Source of the DNA: Microbacterium sp. Leaf159
GTDB lineage: Bacteria > Actinomycetota > Actinomycetes > Actinomycetales > Microbacteriaceae
DNA length: 64,000 nucleotides
Assembly (NCBI RefSeq): GCF_001423615.1
Contig: NZ_LMOU01000001.1
Location: forward strand, 2,251,954 to 2,315,953
Direction: 5' to 3'
The first letter of the stretch is position 1; each line of letters opens with the position of its first letter. The translations under genes and the position numbers were made by a program. Below, one piece after another: positions 42,149-50,539 of the stretch. The notes under the pieces are model-generated. The model was not told the DNA's origin. It saw only the letters and a list, made by a program, of their open reading frames with translations, and searched no databases.

Positions 42149-43500
42149 ACGACAACGTGTGGATCCTCGTCGCCCAGCTGATCGTCGTCATCCTCGCGAT
42201 CTACATGGGCACCCGCACCAGCGGGATCGGCCTCGGCGTCTGGGGACTCGTCGGCGTCGCCGTGCTCATCTTCGTCTTCGGCGAAGCCCCGGGCAACGCC
42301 CCGGTGGATGCGGTCTTCATCGTCATCACGGTGATCACCGCGGCATCCACCATGCAAGCCGCCGGCGGCATCGACTGGATGGTGTCGGTCGCCGCCAAGG
42401 TGATCAGGCGCAAGCCGAAGTCGGTCGTGTTCCTCGCCCCGGCCATGTCGTTCCTCTTCACAGTCGGCGCCGGCACCGGAAACATCTTCTACCCGCTGCT
42501 CCCCGTGATCTACGACGTGTCGTACCAGCAGAAGATCCGTCCCGAACGGGCGCTGTCGGTCTCGGCCGTCGCGTCGCAGGTCGGCATCCTCTGCTCCCCC
42601 GTCTCGGCGGCGACCGCGTCGATGGTCGTGCTGCTGGCGCCTCAGGGGGTCGATCTCGGTGGACTGCTGCTGATCATGTGGCCCGCGTCGATCGCCGGAC
42701 TCTTCGTCGCGGCGCTCGTGATGATGAAGCACGGCAAGGACCTCGAGGACGACCCCGAGTTCCAGCGCCGTCTCGAGAGCCACCAGATCCAGCCCCCGGT
42801 CGTCGACGCGCACGACACCAAGCTGCCGCGCACCGCGGTGCTGTCGGCCACGCTCTTCCTGATCGGCGTCGGCGTCATCGTGTTCTTCGGACTCTTCGAG
42901 GGGCTGCGCCCGGTGATCGGCACGGATGACGCAGGCGACCCCGTGCGCCTGAGCGTGACCGTGATCATCGAGGTGGTGATGGGCATCATCGCGGCTCTCA
43001 TCTTCGTGTTCTGCAAGGTCAAGGCCGCCGACGTCCCCAAGCAGCCGACGTTCCCCGCCGGCATCGTCGGTGCGATCGCCCTGTTCGGCATCGCGTGGCT
43101 CGCCAACACGTTCGTCGCGGCGAACCAGACGCTCATCGTCGACGGACTCGGGTCGGTGGTCTCGGGATCGTCGGCTTTCCTGGGCGCGCTGCTCTTCGCC
43201 CTCGCCCTGTTCGCCGTCGCGATGCTGACGACGAGTCAATCGAGCGCGACCAACGCGATCGTCCCGATCGGCATCACGATCGGGCTCCCCGCCCCACTGC
43301 TGGTGGGGCTGTGGCCGTCGACCATGGGCATCTACACGCTGCCCGCCAACGGCAGCCAGGTCGCGACCGTCGCGTTCGACCAGACCGGCACGACGAAGAT
43401 GGGCAAGTTCGTCTTCGACCACTCGTTCCAGCTGCCGAACCTCGTCTACATCGGTGTCGCGATCGTCGTCGGAGTGACCCTGTCGCTGATCTTCTCGTGA
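42145..43500 (+). CDS. DcuA/DcuB family C4-dicarboxylate transporter
   Basis: A 451-aa carrier. The body matches the anaerobic C4-dicarboxylate (Dcu) family: ILAIYMGTRTSGIGLGVWGLVGVAVLIFVFG, AASTMQAAGGIDWMV, FTVGAGTGNIFYPLLPVIYDVSYQQKIRPERALSVSAVASQVGILCSPVSAA, and the end MGKFVFDHSFQLPNL. About ten or more TM segments. These proteins exchange or import aspartate, malate, fumarate or succinate. GTG 42145 overlaps the peptidase E stop. The longer open frame upstream is the shadow of pepE. Confidence 0.9.
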   Translation: MNDNVWILVAQLIVVILAIYMGTRTSGIGLGVWGLVGVAVLIFVFGEAPGNAPVDAVFIVITVITAASTMQAAGGIDWMVSVAAKVIRRKPKSVVFLAPAMSFLFTVGAGTGNIFYPLLPVIYDVSYQQKIRPERALSVSAVASQVGILCSPVSAATASMVVLLAPQGVDLGGLLLIMWPASIAGLFVAALVMMKHGKDLEDDPEFQRRLESHQIQPPVVDAHDTKLPRTAVLSATLFLIGVGVIVFFGLFEGLRPVIGTDDAGDPVRLSVTVIIEVVMGIIAALIFVFCKVKAADVPKQPTFPAGIVGAIALFGIAWLANTFVAANQTLIVDGLGSVVSGSSAFLGALLFALALFAVAMLTTSQSSATNAIVPIGITIGLPAPLLVGLWPSTMGIYTLPANGSQVATVAFDQTGTTKMGKFVFDHSFQLPNLVYIGVAIVVGVTLSLIFS

Positions 43501-43517
43501 CATGACGGCCTGCTGAG

Positions 43518-44867
43518 ATGCCGGATGCTCTCGACCGTTCGGCCCTGCGCCAGTTCCTGATCGGACTCGCGCAGGGCATGAACGCGTCCGCGGAATCGGT
43601 CGACCGCATCCGCGACACCATGACCGATGTCGTCGAGGCGTACGGCGGCGACGACACCGACTTCGTCGTGCTGCCGACGATCATCCTCGTCGAGACGGGC
43701 GACGACGAGGAGTCGCGGGTGGCCATCCGCTCGGCGACCAACGCGTCGTTCCGCTTCGACCAGATCGCGGCCCTGTATGAACTGATCGCGCAGGCGCGCA
43801 CCGCGTCGGTGCCGCCACTCGACGGCATCCGACGGCTGAACGAGATCGGGGCGATGCGCCCTCGCCTGGGCTGGGTCACCCGGACGTTCGGGCACGCGGT
43901 GCTCACGACCGGCCTCGCGCTGCTGCTCGCCCCGACCTGGCAGGGCGCGATCGTGGCCTTCGTGCTGGGCGCCGGCATCGGGCTGCTCAAACTCGTGCGG
44001 TCGCCGACACTCCAGCTCGTGATGCCGATCGCAGCCGCGTTCGTCTGCGCCGCCGCGGTGTTCCTGCTCGCCGAGGTCATCGAGATCGGCGATCCCATCC
44101 GGCTGCTGATCGCCCCGCTGGTCACCTTCCTTCCGGGCGGGGTGCTGACCACGGCGACCGTCGAGCTCGCAGCGGGGCAGATGATCTCGGGCGCCTCGCG
44201 CCTGGTCTACGGTTTCGTGCAGCTCGCACTGCTCGCCTTCGGCATCCTCGCGGCCGGAACCGTGGTGGGCGTCGAGTCGCGCACGTACGAGCCGCTCGAG
44301 GCGGCATCCTTCCTGCCGTGGTGGGTCGCGCTCATCGGCATCCTCGTCTTCGCTCTCGGCAACTACCTGCATTTCTCGGCGCCCGCCTCGACGTTCGGCT
44401 GGGTGCTGCTCGCCCTGATCGTCGCGTATATCGGACAGTGGGCCGGCACGGCGCTGCTCGGCCCGACCGTGGGCGGATTCGTCGGAGCGGTCGCGATGGC
44501 TCTCGTGGTCTTCTGGATCGCGTCACTGCGTCATGGGGCTCCGGTGCAGATCACCTTCCTCCCCGCGTTCTGGCTGCTCGTTCCCGGAGCCGCGGGCCTG
44601 GTCGGACTCACCGAGGCCGTCGCCACCGACAGCGGCCTCGCCGATTTCATGGAAGCCCTGCTCTCGATCATGTCGATCGCGCTCGGCGTTCTCATCGGCA
44701 CAGCGCTGTACCGGGTGGTGCATCACGGGGCGGAGGAGATCGTGCAGTTCGCCGTCGCCCCGCCGGCGGTGGTCACTGAGGCGCCGCGCCGGCTCTTCGA
44801 CCGGCTGCTGCCCTGGCGGCGAGCGCGGACTCGAACGCAGGCTCAGGTGCGGACTCCGCACGCCTGA
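43518..44867 (+). CDS. Threonine/serine exporter (ThrE family)
   Basis: A 449-aa protein with the ThrE layout: a cytoplasmic N-terminal domain (LIGLAQGMNASAESVDRIRDTMTDVVEAYGGDDTDFVVLP, VAIRSATNASFRFDQIAALYELIAQA) and about ten TM helices from residue 125. The conserved APLVTFLPGGVLTTATVELAAGQMISGASRLVYG stretch lies in the first TM bundle. The family exports Thr/Ser or other amino acids. It starts 17 bp after the Dcu-like gene with no clear Shine-Dalgarno, likely read through from pepE-dcu. Confidence 0.87.
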   Translation: MPDALDRSALRQFLIGLAQGMNASAESVDRIRDTMTDVVEAYGGDDTDFVVLPTIILVETGDDEESRVAIRSATNASFRFDQIAALYELIAQARTASVPPLDGIRRLNEIGAMRPRLGWVTRTFGHAVLTTGLALLLAPTWQGAIVAFVLGAGIGLLKLVRSPTLQLVMPIAAAFVCAAAVFLLAEVIEIGDPIRLLIAPLVTFLPGGVLTTATVELAAGQMISGASRLVYGFVQLALLAFGILAAGTVVGVESRTYEPLEAASFLPWWVALIGILVFALGNYLHFSAPASTFGWVLLALIVAYIGQWAGTALLGPTVGGFVGAVAMALVVFWIASLRHGAPVQITFLPAFWLLVPGAAGLVGLTEAVATDSGLADFMEALLSIMSIALGVLIGTALYRVVHHGAEEIVQFAVAPPAVVTEAPRRLFDRLLPWRRARTRTQAQVRTPHA

Positions 44868-44868
44868 G

Positions 44869-44882
44869 CGCCGCGTTCGGCG
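44869..44882 (+). terminator. Short hairpin after the exporter gene
   Basis: CGCCG-CGTT-CGGCG immediately after the stop, flanked by CTGAG and CTCAG that could extend it. Short, so moderate support. The following 44883-44905 (GGATGCTCGGGG region) weakly resembles the dispersed intergenic element. Confidence 0.4.
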
Positions 44883-45006
44883 TGCAGGACTCAGCATGGA
44901 TGCTCGGGGCTCCCGCCGATCCGGCCATTCGGCGGCCATCCGTGCCATCGGTGCTGAATCGTGCACACGGCCTCCGCGAGCCGCCGCGAGAAAGTTCAGT
45001 ATTCGG

Positions 45007-45063
45007 TGTTGCTAAGTACCGGTACTCAGTGTTACTTTGTACCGGTACCCAGCAACACTGAGT
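45007..45063. promoter_or_regulatory. PadR operator array: repeated GTACCGGTAC palindromes
   Basis: Direct repeat GTGTT(G/A)CT(AA/TT)GTACCGGTAC at 45007-45025 and 45030-45048 (period 23 bp), each ending in the perfect 10-bp palindrome GTACCGGTAC (45016-45025, 45039-45048). In addition ACTCAGTGTT (45024-45033) and AACACTGAGT (45054-45063) form a perfect inverted repeat. The array ends 27 bp before the padR ATG, where a repressor would block the operon. Confidence 0.65.
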
Positions 45064-45090
45064 ACCGCAACCGAACGAAAGGAGGTTCTC

Positions 45091-45468
45091 ATGGGCAAGC
45101 AGATGACCGAAATGCTCAAGGGCACCCTGGAGGGCATCGTCCTGACCCTTCTCGCCGAGCAGCCGGCCTACGGGTACGAGATCACCAGCCGCGTGCGCGA
45201 TCACGGATTCACCGACATCGCCGAGGGCACGATCTATGCACTCCTCGTGCGCGTCGAGCAGAAGAAGCTCGTCGACGTCGAGAAGGTCCCGAGCGAGAAG
45301 GGGCCGCCCCGCAAGGTCTACTCGCTCAACCCCGCGGGCACGCAGGAGCTCGAGGAGTTCTGGAAGACCTGGAGCTTCCTCTCCCAGCACATCGAACGAC
45401 TCAACACGCACACCACGAACACGAACACGAACACGAACACCACGAACACGAACACCAAGGAGAACTGA
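45091..45468 (+). CDS. PadR family transcriptional regulator
   Basis: A 125-aa repressor. The PadR winged helix is complete: LKGTLEGIVLTLLAEQPAYGYEITSRVRDHGFTDIAEGTIYALLVRVEQKKLVDVEKVPSEKGPPRKVYSLNPAGTQELEEFW. The usual C-terminal dimerisation helix is short and ends in a low-complexity Thr-Asn tail (HTTNTNTNTNTTNTNTKEN) coded by a hexanucleotide repeat. ATG 45091 has AAAGGAGG 6 nt upstream. It heads padR-DUF1048-ATPase-permease and is expected to repress that operon from the array upstream until a drug or stress relieves it. Confidence 0.9.
   Translation: MGKQMTEMLKGTLEGIVLTLLAEQPAYGYEITSRVRDHGFTDIAEGTIYALLVRVEQKKLVDVEKVPSEKGPPRKVYSLNPAGTQELEEFWKTWSFLSQHIERLNTHTTNTNTNTNTTNTNTKEN
45411..45455 (+). 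repeat. Hexanucleotide repeat in the 3' end of padR
   Basis: Consecutive CACGAA/ACGAAC units, interrupted once, encode alternating Thr-Asn. Because the unit is 6 bp, copy-number change would lengthen or shorten the tail without a frameshift. The next gene's AAGGAG ribosome-binding site follows directly. Confidence 0.75.
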
Positions 45469-45469
45469 C

Positions 45470-45841
45470 ATGGCCGCCAAGTGGATCGAAGCGCTCACCG
45501 GATCGCTCGAGCAGAAGAAGCAGTACCGCGATGGGAAGAAGCGCATCGACGCCCTCCCCGAGCCGTACCGCACGGTCGCCAACGCCCAGCACCGCTACAC
45601 GATGTACTACGGGGGCATCACCGACGGCGACATCCTCGTGCAGATCTTCCTCGATCTCGCCGACCTGTGGGAGCGCGCCGCCATCGACGGCACCCCGATC
45701 GACGACATCGTCGGCGACGACGCCGTCTCGTTCGCCGAGACCTACGCCGAGGCGTACGGCGGAACCCACTGGATCGACAAGGAACGCGCCCGCCTGAACA
45801 CGGCGGTCGACGACGCGAAGAAGAAGGAGTCCCGATCATGA
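45470..45841 (+). CDS. DUF1048 family protein
   Basis: A 123-aa soluble helical protein. The pattern EQKKQYRDGKKRIDALPEPYRTVANAQHRYTMYYGG, DILVQIFLDLADLWERAAIDGTPIDDIVGDD, FAETYAEAYGG fits DUF1048, whose members usually sit between a PadR regulator and an ABC exporter. Function is not established. ATG 45470 lies one base after the padR stop, with AAGGAG overlapping the end of padR. Its stop overlaps the ATPase start (ATGA). Confidence 0.85.
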   Translation: MAAKWIEALTGSLEQKKQYRDGKKRIDALPEPYRTVANAQHRYTMYYGGITDGDILVQIFLDLADLWERAAIDGTPIDDIVGDDAVSFAETYAEAYGGTHWIDKERARLNTAVDDAKKKESRS

Positions 45842-46623
45842 ACGCACCCGCCATCGCCGTCCGCGGCATCGAGAAGTCCTACAAGGAACTCCACGTGCTG
45901 CGCGGCGTCGACTTCGAGGTCGAGAAGGGGTCGATCTTCGCCCTCCTCGGCTCGAACGGCGCCGGCAAGACCACGATCGTCCGCATCCTCTCCACGCTGC
46001 TGACCTCGGATGCCGGCACCGCCGCCGTGCAGGGTGTCGACGTCGCCGCCGACCCTGTCGCCGTGCGGCAGCGCATCAGCCTCACCGGCCAGTTCGCCGC
46101 GGTCGACGAGATCCTCACCGGACGTGAGAACCTCGTGCTGGTCGCGAAGCTGCGGCATCTGCCGGAGCCGGGGATCATCGCCGACGACCTGCTCACCCGC
46201 TTCCGGCTGACGGATGCCGGCGCCCGCAAGGTCGGCACGTACTCGGGAGGCATGCGCCGCCGACTCGACATCGCCATGAGCCTCGTCGGGCACCCCGAGG
46301 TCATCTACCTCGACGAGCCGACCACGGGCCTCGACCCCGAAGCCCGCATCGAGGTGTGGAACGTGGTCAAGGAACTCGCGAACACCGGTACGACCGTGCT
46401 GCTCACCACGCAGTACCTCGATGAGGCCGAGCAGCTCGCCGACCGCATCGCGATCCTCCACGAGGGGCGGATCATCGCGAACGGAACGCTCGCAGAGCTC
46501 AAGCGCCTGCTGCCGGCCGCCAAGGTCGAGTACGTCGAGAAGCAGCCCACCCTCGAGGAGATCTTCCTCACCCTCGTCGGCACCACGTCGACCTCAGAAC
46601 CCGGAAAGGAGAACGCAGCATGA
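45838..46623 (+). CDS. Drug-export ABC transporter ATP-binding protein (DrrA type)
   Basis: A 261-aa ATPase: Walker A GSNGAGKTT, signature YSGGMRRR, Walker B VIYLDEPTTGLD, H-loop in VLLTTQYLDEAEQLADRI (Q in place of the usual H context, typical of DrrA-like ATPases). The C-terminal VEKQPTLEEIFLTLVG is the DrrA-type end. ATG 45838 and its stop overlap both neighbours. It powers efflux with the following permease; the family includes daunorubicin/doxorubicin exporters, but the substrate here is unknown. Confidence 0.92.
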   Translation: MNAPAIAVRGIEKSYKELHVLRGVDFEVEKGSIFALLGSNGAGKTTIVRILSTLLTSDAGTAAVQGVDVAADPVAVRQRISLTGQFAAVDEILTGRENLVLVAKLRHLPEPGIIADDLLTRFRLTDAGARKVGTYSGGMRRRLDIAMSLVGHPEVIYLDEPTTGLDPEARIEVWNVVKELANTGTTVLLTTQYLDEAEQLADRIAILHEGRIIANGTLAELKRLLPAAKVEYVEKQPTLEEIFLTLVGTTSTSEPGKENAA

Positions 46624-47387
46624 GCACGCACATCGTCGCCGACACGGCGACACTCACCGGCCGCTCGATGCGGCACATCTTCCGCAGCACCGACACCATC
46701 ATCACCACGGCGGTCACCCCGATCGCACTGATGCTGCTGTTCGTGTTCGTCTTCGGAGGGGCGCTCAAGCAGAGCATCGGCTCCGAGAACTACGTCAACT
46801 ACCTGCTCCCCGGCATCCTGCTGATCGCGGTGGCATCCGGCATCGCCTACACGGCGTACCGCCTGTTCAACGATCTGCAGAGCGGCATCTTCGAGCGTTT
46901 CCACTCCATGCCGATCGCCCGATCGAGCGTGCTGTGGGCACACGTGCTCACATCGCTCGTCGCGAACGGCATCACCCTGGCGATCATCTTCGCCGTCGGG
47001 TTCCTGCTGGGGTTCCGCACCGGAGCAGGTCCTCTCGCGTGGCTCGCCGTCATCGGCATCCTGCTGCTGTTCACCCTGGCCCTCACCTGGCTGGCGATCA
47101 TCGCAGGCCTGAGCGCCAAGACGATCGACGGGGCGACCGCGTTCTCGTATCCGCTGATCTTCCTGCCGTTCATCAGCTCGGCGTTCGTGCCGACCGACAC
47201 GATGCCCGGACCCGTGCAGTGGTTCGCCGAGAACCAGCCGGTCACCTCGATCGTGAACACCATCCAGGCGCTGTTCGCCGAGAAGCCCGTCGGCACCGAC
47301 ATCTGGGTCGCTCTCGCCTGGTGCGTCGGCATCCTGATCGTCGGCTACGTCTTCGCGATCATCGCCTACCGCAAGAAGGTCAGTTGA
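46620..47387 (+). CDS. ABC-2 type drug exporter permease (DrrB type)
   Basis: A 255-aa membrane subunit with six predicted TM segments. ABC-2 features: RSMRHIFRSTDTIITTAVTPIALMLLFVFVFG, NYLLPGILLIAVASGIAYTAYRLFNDLQSGIFERFHSMPIARSSVLWAHVL, PLIFLPFISSAFVPTDTMPGPVQWFAENQPVTSIVNTI. ATG overlaps the ATPase stop. It is last in the padR operon and is followed by tandem hairpins. Confidence 0.92.
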   Translation: MSTHIVADTATLTGRSMRHIFRSTDTIITTAVTPIALMLLFVFVFGGALKQSIGSENYVNYLLPGILLIAVASGIAYTAYRLFNDLQSGIFERFHSMPIARSSVLWAHVLTSLVANGITLAIIFAVGFLLGFRTGAGPLAWLAVIGILLLFTLALTWLAIIAGLSAKTIDGATAFSYPLIFLPFISSAFVPTDTMPGPVQWFAENQPVTSIVNTIQALFAEKPVGTDIWVALAWCVGILIVGYVFAIIAYRKKVS

Positions 47388-47400
47388 ACGTCTGCAGTGA

Positions 47401-47439
47401 GACGGAACGCTCCGTCCGGGCCCCGCGCCCGGCCGGGGC
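47401..47439. terminator. Two adjacent hairpins in a convergent spacer
   Basis: GACGGA-ACGC-TCCGTC (47401-47416) and GCCCCG/CGGGGC (47420-47425 with 47434-47439), followed by GTTT. They lie between convergent genes and may end both messages. Confidence 0.55.
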
Positions 47440-47462
47440 GTTTCGCCGCGCTCGGCGCGACG

Positions 47463-49487
47463 TCAGCGTCGTGGCCGATCATCGACCTTGACCAGCGTCC
47501 GCCCGCGGAGGGTGAACACCGCCCCATCCTCGTCGACATTGAGGTGAGGCCCGCTGTACCAGCCGCCGTTGATCCCCGGGACGACCGTCGTCACCTCGAA
47601 GGTGCGAGGGTGGATGCGGAACAGGTTCGTGTCGGAGACCCCGTAGATCACCCCTCTGGCCGCCTTCATCGCGGCGAATCCGGGAACGAGGGCAGAAAGG
47701 TCTCCCGTGTGCGCGATCGCGCGGCGCGGGCGATCGATCACCACCAGCGCGCCCTTGATCGTGAGGGCGAACAGGTACCGTCCGTGCGCGGCGAGGGCGG
47801 CGATGCCGTTCGGCGTGCCCGTCTCGACCCGCCAGAGCTCTCGTTGCGCCACCGGATCCCACGCGACGACGGTGCCCCGAGGCCCGGTCTTCTGCGCGTT
47901 GTCGCCGCCGAGATACGCGACACCGTCGACCGCGACCACGGCACGCACCAGCTGCACATCGTCGATCGGGTTGATCGCATGGGTGCTCGCGCCCGTCCGA
48001 GGGTCAAAGGTCCACAGCGAGCCACCACCCTCGGTGTCGGCCTGGGCCGCCACGAGCAGCATGCGATTGCAGTCGTCCCAGTGGGTGTCGAGCGGCCGAT
48101 TCTGCGCCGAGGGGAAGGATGCCACGCGACGGATCGGCTCTCCCGAGCGCGGGTCGTATGCCCAGATCCCCTGCGAGTTGTACTGACCGGTGTACAGCAC
48201 GCCGCCGATCACCTCGGCATCCTTCGCCTCCCCGGGCGCGCGGAGGTTGACGGCACCGCCGCGGCGCAGATCGTGGCGGGCGATTCCCCCGTTGCCACCG
48301 ACATAGGCGAAGCCCGCACCGACCGCGATACCCATGCAGGTCTGCGCGCTCACGGGCGCCCCGGCCTTGCCGAGGTCGTACTCGCCTCGCACCGCACCGG
48401 CGGCGTCCAGCGCAGCGACGAAGCCATAGCCCGACACCACGACCAGTCCGTCATCCTGGGCGTCGACGCCCCAGATCTCACCGAGGTCGATCGTCACGGC
48501 AAGCTGCTCGACGGCATCATCGCCCGGCGTCCAGCGCACCACACCGGCGTCGTTCGCGCAGAAGACGTCGCCACCCAGGACGGCGAAGTTCTTGGCCGTG
48601 GTGCCGATCGACGTCACCGCGCGGTACGACCCGTGATCGGCGAGCGAGATCTCGGCGAGCTTCGACGGCTCGGTCGACCCCGCGGAAGACACGAGAAGCC
48701 GGTCCCCGGCGACAGTGAGCTCACGGATGCTGGGGTCGTTCACCATCTCGACGGGAGTGATGTCCGAGAACGACCCCGATGCACGATCGAAAGCATAGAG
48801 CGCCGCCCTGCTCGTGCCCGCTCCACCCCCGAGCGTGCTCCCGGCACCGAAGAACACCGCCTGATCGGTCGCGGCCACGGCCCGAGCGAGGGTCGCCTTC
48901 GCGTCTGGCACGCCGAGACTCGTGATCGCCCCGGACGCAGGGTCGTACTGCCACAGCGCGGGGGCGCCCGTGCCACCGCCTCCGACCGCGAACACCGTGC
49001 CGTCGGGCGAGACGGCGAGGTCGCGCACGTCGCGGTCCCCGATGCGTCCGATCGCCACCGCGGGTGAGGTGAGGTCGCTCAGATCCCAGCGATACAGGTT
49101 GTTCGTACTCGCAGCCTTCTGCAGGATGCCGGCGTAGAGCACCTTGCGCACGGGATCCACCGCGAGCGCCTGGATGCTGTGGCCGGTCGCGAGCGTCGTG
49201 GAGTGCGTGACAGTGGCCGATGCCACATCGAAGGCGAGGATGCCGGTCGGCTCGAGGTTGCGGGATCCGATGTAGCAGACGCCGTCGAGCAGCACCCCGC
49301 TCATGAGCGAGTACTGCATGATGCCGGGCCCGATCTCGGTGATCGTGGAGCCGGTGCGACCCGCCGGGAAGAGCGACGGTGCGGCGCTCGCCGACTGCCC
49401 GGACCCGACTCCCGCCGCAGCCGCGAGCAGGCCACCGGCCCCTGCGAGGAGGACGGTTCGTCTGGTCATCTTCAGTGGTTCGGGCAT
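47463..49487 (-). CDS. Tat-exported beta-propeller (PQQ/WD-like repeat) protein
   Basis: A 674-aa secreted protein. MTRRTVLLAGAGGLLAAAAGVG carries a twin-arginine start, so Tat export after folding is likely, with cleavage near SASAAPSL. The remainder is repeated four-strand blades (AVSPDGTVFAVGGGGTG-ALWQYDP, GVLYTGQYNSQGIWAYDPRSGEPI, GVAYLGGDNAQKTGPRGTVVAWDP, GVIYGVSDTNLFRIHPRTFEVTTV). No catalytic motif is apparent; it may bind or cleave a carbohydrate. ATG 49487 has AAGGAG 5 nt upstream. It is last in the sugar ABC operon, 44 bp after the dehydrogenase. Confidence 0.82.
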   Translation of the reverse strand: MPEPLKMTRRTVLLAGAGGLLAAAAGVGSGQSASAAPSLFPAGRTGSTITEIGPGIMQYSLMSGVLLDGVCYIGSRNLEPTGILAFDVASATVTHSTTLATGHSIQALAVDPVRKVLYAGILQKAASTNNLYRWDLSDLTSPAVAIGRIGDRDVRDLAVSPDGTVFAVGGGGTGAPALWQYDPASGAITSLGVPDAKATLARAVAATDQAVFFGAGSTLGGGAGTSRAALYAFDRASGSFSDITPVEMVNDPSIRELTVAGDRLLVSSAGSTEPSKLAEISLADHGSYRAVTSIGTTAKNFAVLGGDVFCANDAGVVRWTPGDDAVEQLAVTIDLGEIWGVDAQDDGLVVVSGYGFVAALDAAGAVRGEYDLGKAGAPVSAQTCMGIAVGAGFAYVGGNGGIARHDLRRGGAVNLRAPGEAKDAEVIGGVLYTGQYNSQGIWAYDPRSGEPIRRVASFPSAQNRPLDTHWDDCNRMLLVAAQADTEGGGSLWTFDPRTGASTHAINPIDDVQLVRAVVAVDGVAYLGGDNAQKTGPRGTVVAWDPVAQRELWRVETGTPNGIAALAAHGRYLFALTIKGALVVIDRPRRAIAHTGDLSALVPGFAAMKAARGVIYGVSDTNLFRIHPRTFEVTTVVPGINGGWYSGPHLNVDEDGAVFTLRGRTLVKVDDRPRR

Positions 49488-49531
49488 GAGGGCTCCTTGC
49501 TTCGTCGTCGAATGATGGGGAGGACGTCAGG

Positions 49532-50539
49532 TCAGGCGGTGATGGCGAGCAGCTCGGGCTCGACCTCGTGCGCGAGCGGCTCGCCCCGCGAGATCCGGTG
49601 CAGCTCGTCGAGCATGACTCCCGACAGCCGCTCGAGTTCGACCCCGTACGACCCCGCGATGTGCGGGGTGAGCAGCGCATGCTCGGACGTGTAGAGCGGG
49701 TGGTCCGGCTCGAGGATCCACGGCACGGTCACGTCGAGGATCGCGAACAGCTCACCCGCGAGCACCCTGCGCGTCAGAGCATCCTGATCGACGATCTCTC
49801 CGCGCGCGGTGTTCACGAGGGTCGCGCCACGCGGCATGGAGGCGATGCCGGCGGCATCCACCAGATCGATCGTCGAGGGCAGCGACGGTGCATGCACCGA
49901 GACGACGCGGCTCGTGCGCAGCAGCTCGTCGAGGGCGACCGGGGTGACTCCGAGCTCCGCGGCATCGGCCTCGGTCAGATACGGGTCGTAGACCACGACC
50001 TCGAACGCATAGGCCCTGAGCATCCCGATGACGATGCGGCCGATCTTCGACGCACCGATGATCCCGACGCGCTGACCATAGTTGCCGAGCCCGGGGAACG
50101 ATGCCTCGATGTCGAATTCGTCCTGCACCTGGCGGTAGTGGCGGGCGATCGGGAGCACCTGCTTGCCCGCCAGCACGATCATCGCGACGGCGAACTCGGC
50201 GACGGGCACGGCGTTGGCACCGGCGGCCGAGCTCACCCGCACCCCGCGCTCGAGAACTGCGGGGTCGAGGTAGGGCTTCACGGTTCCCGCCGCGTGCAGC
50301 ACCGCTTCGAGTCGAGGTGCCGCGTCGAGCGCGGCGGTGTCGATGCGCGGTGCACCCCAGCCCGTCACGAGCACCTCGACCCGAGCGAGGACCGAACGGG
50401 CATGGTCGGAGGTGTACTCGGTCAGGATGCCGGCGATGTCGGCCGCAGCGGCGTACTCGCGCATGACCCTCTCGGGGAACACGCGACCCCTCACGGAGTC
50501 GGACATGGCGAAGGCGATGACCGGGCGCCGCACGCTCAC
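49532..50539 (-). CDS. D-2-hydroxyacid dehydrogenase family protein
   Basis: A 335-aa NAD(P) enzyme. The cofactor loop is VGIIGASKIGRIVIGMLRAYAFEVVVYDP (GxSxIG in place of GLGxIG, as in a known subgroup); VNTARGEIVD gives the catalytic Arg, ILEPDHPLY the Glu region and LLTPHIAGSYG the His. N-terminal substrate region: LVTGWGAPRIDTAALDAAPRLEAVLHAAGTV. GTG 50539 overlaps the permease stop (GTGA). In a sugar ABC operon it probably reduces or oxidises a sugar-derived 2-hydroxy/2-keto acid. Confidence 0.87.
   Translation of the reverse strand: MSVRRPVIAFAMSDSVRGRVFPERVMREYAAAADIAGILTEYTSDHARSVLARVEVLVTGWGAPRIDTAALDAAPRLEAVLHAAGTVKPYLDPAVLERGVRVSSAAGANAVPVAEFAVAMIVLAGKQVLPIARHYRQVQDEFDIEASFPGLGNYGQRVGIIGASKIGRIVIGMLRAYAFEVVVYDPYLTEADAAELGVTPVALDELLRTSRVVSVHAPSLPSTIDLVDAAGIASMPRGATLVNTARGEIVDQDALTRRVLAGELFAILDVTVPWILEPDHPLYTSEHALLTPHIAGSYGVELERLSGVMLDELHRISRGEPLAHEVEPELLAITA

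Noticed and set aside
41911..43503. A 530-codon charged open frame antisense to the Dcu-like carrier
   Set aside because: Made almost only of D, R, E, G and H from antisense reading of hydrophobic codons; no plausible start or fold.
44961..45797. Frame with HEHEHEHEHHEHEH stretch that looks like a metal-binding protein
   Set aside because: It is the alternate frame of the padR hexanucleotide repeat; padR and DUF1048 in the true frames have good Shine-Dalgarno sites and family matches.
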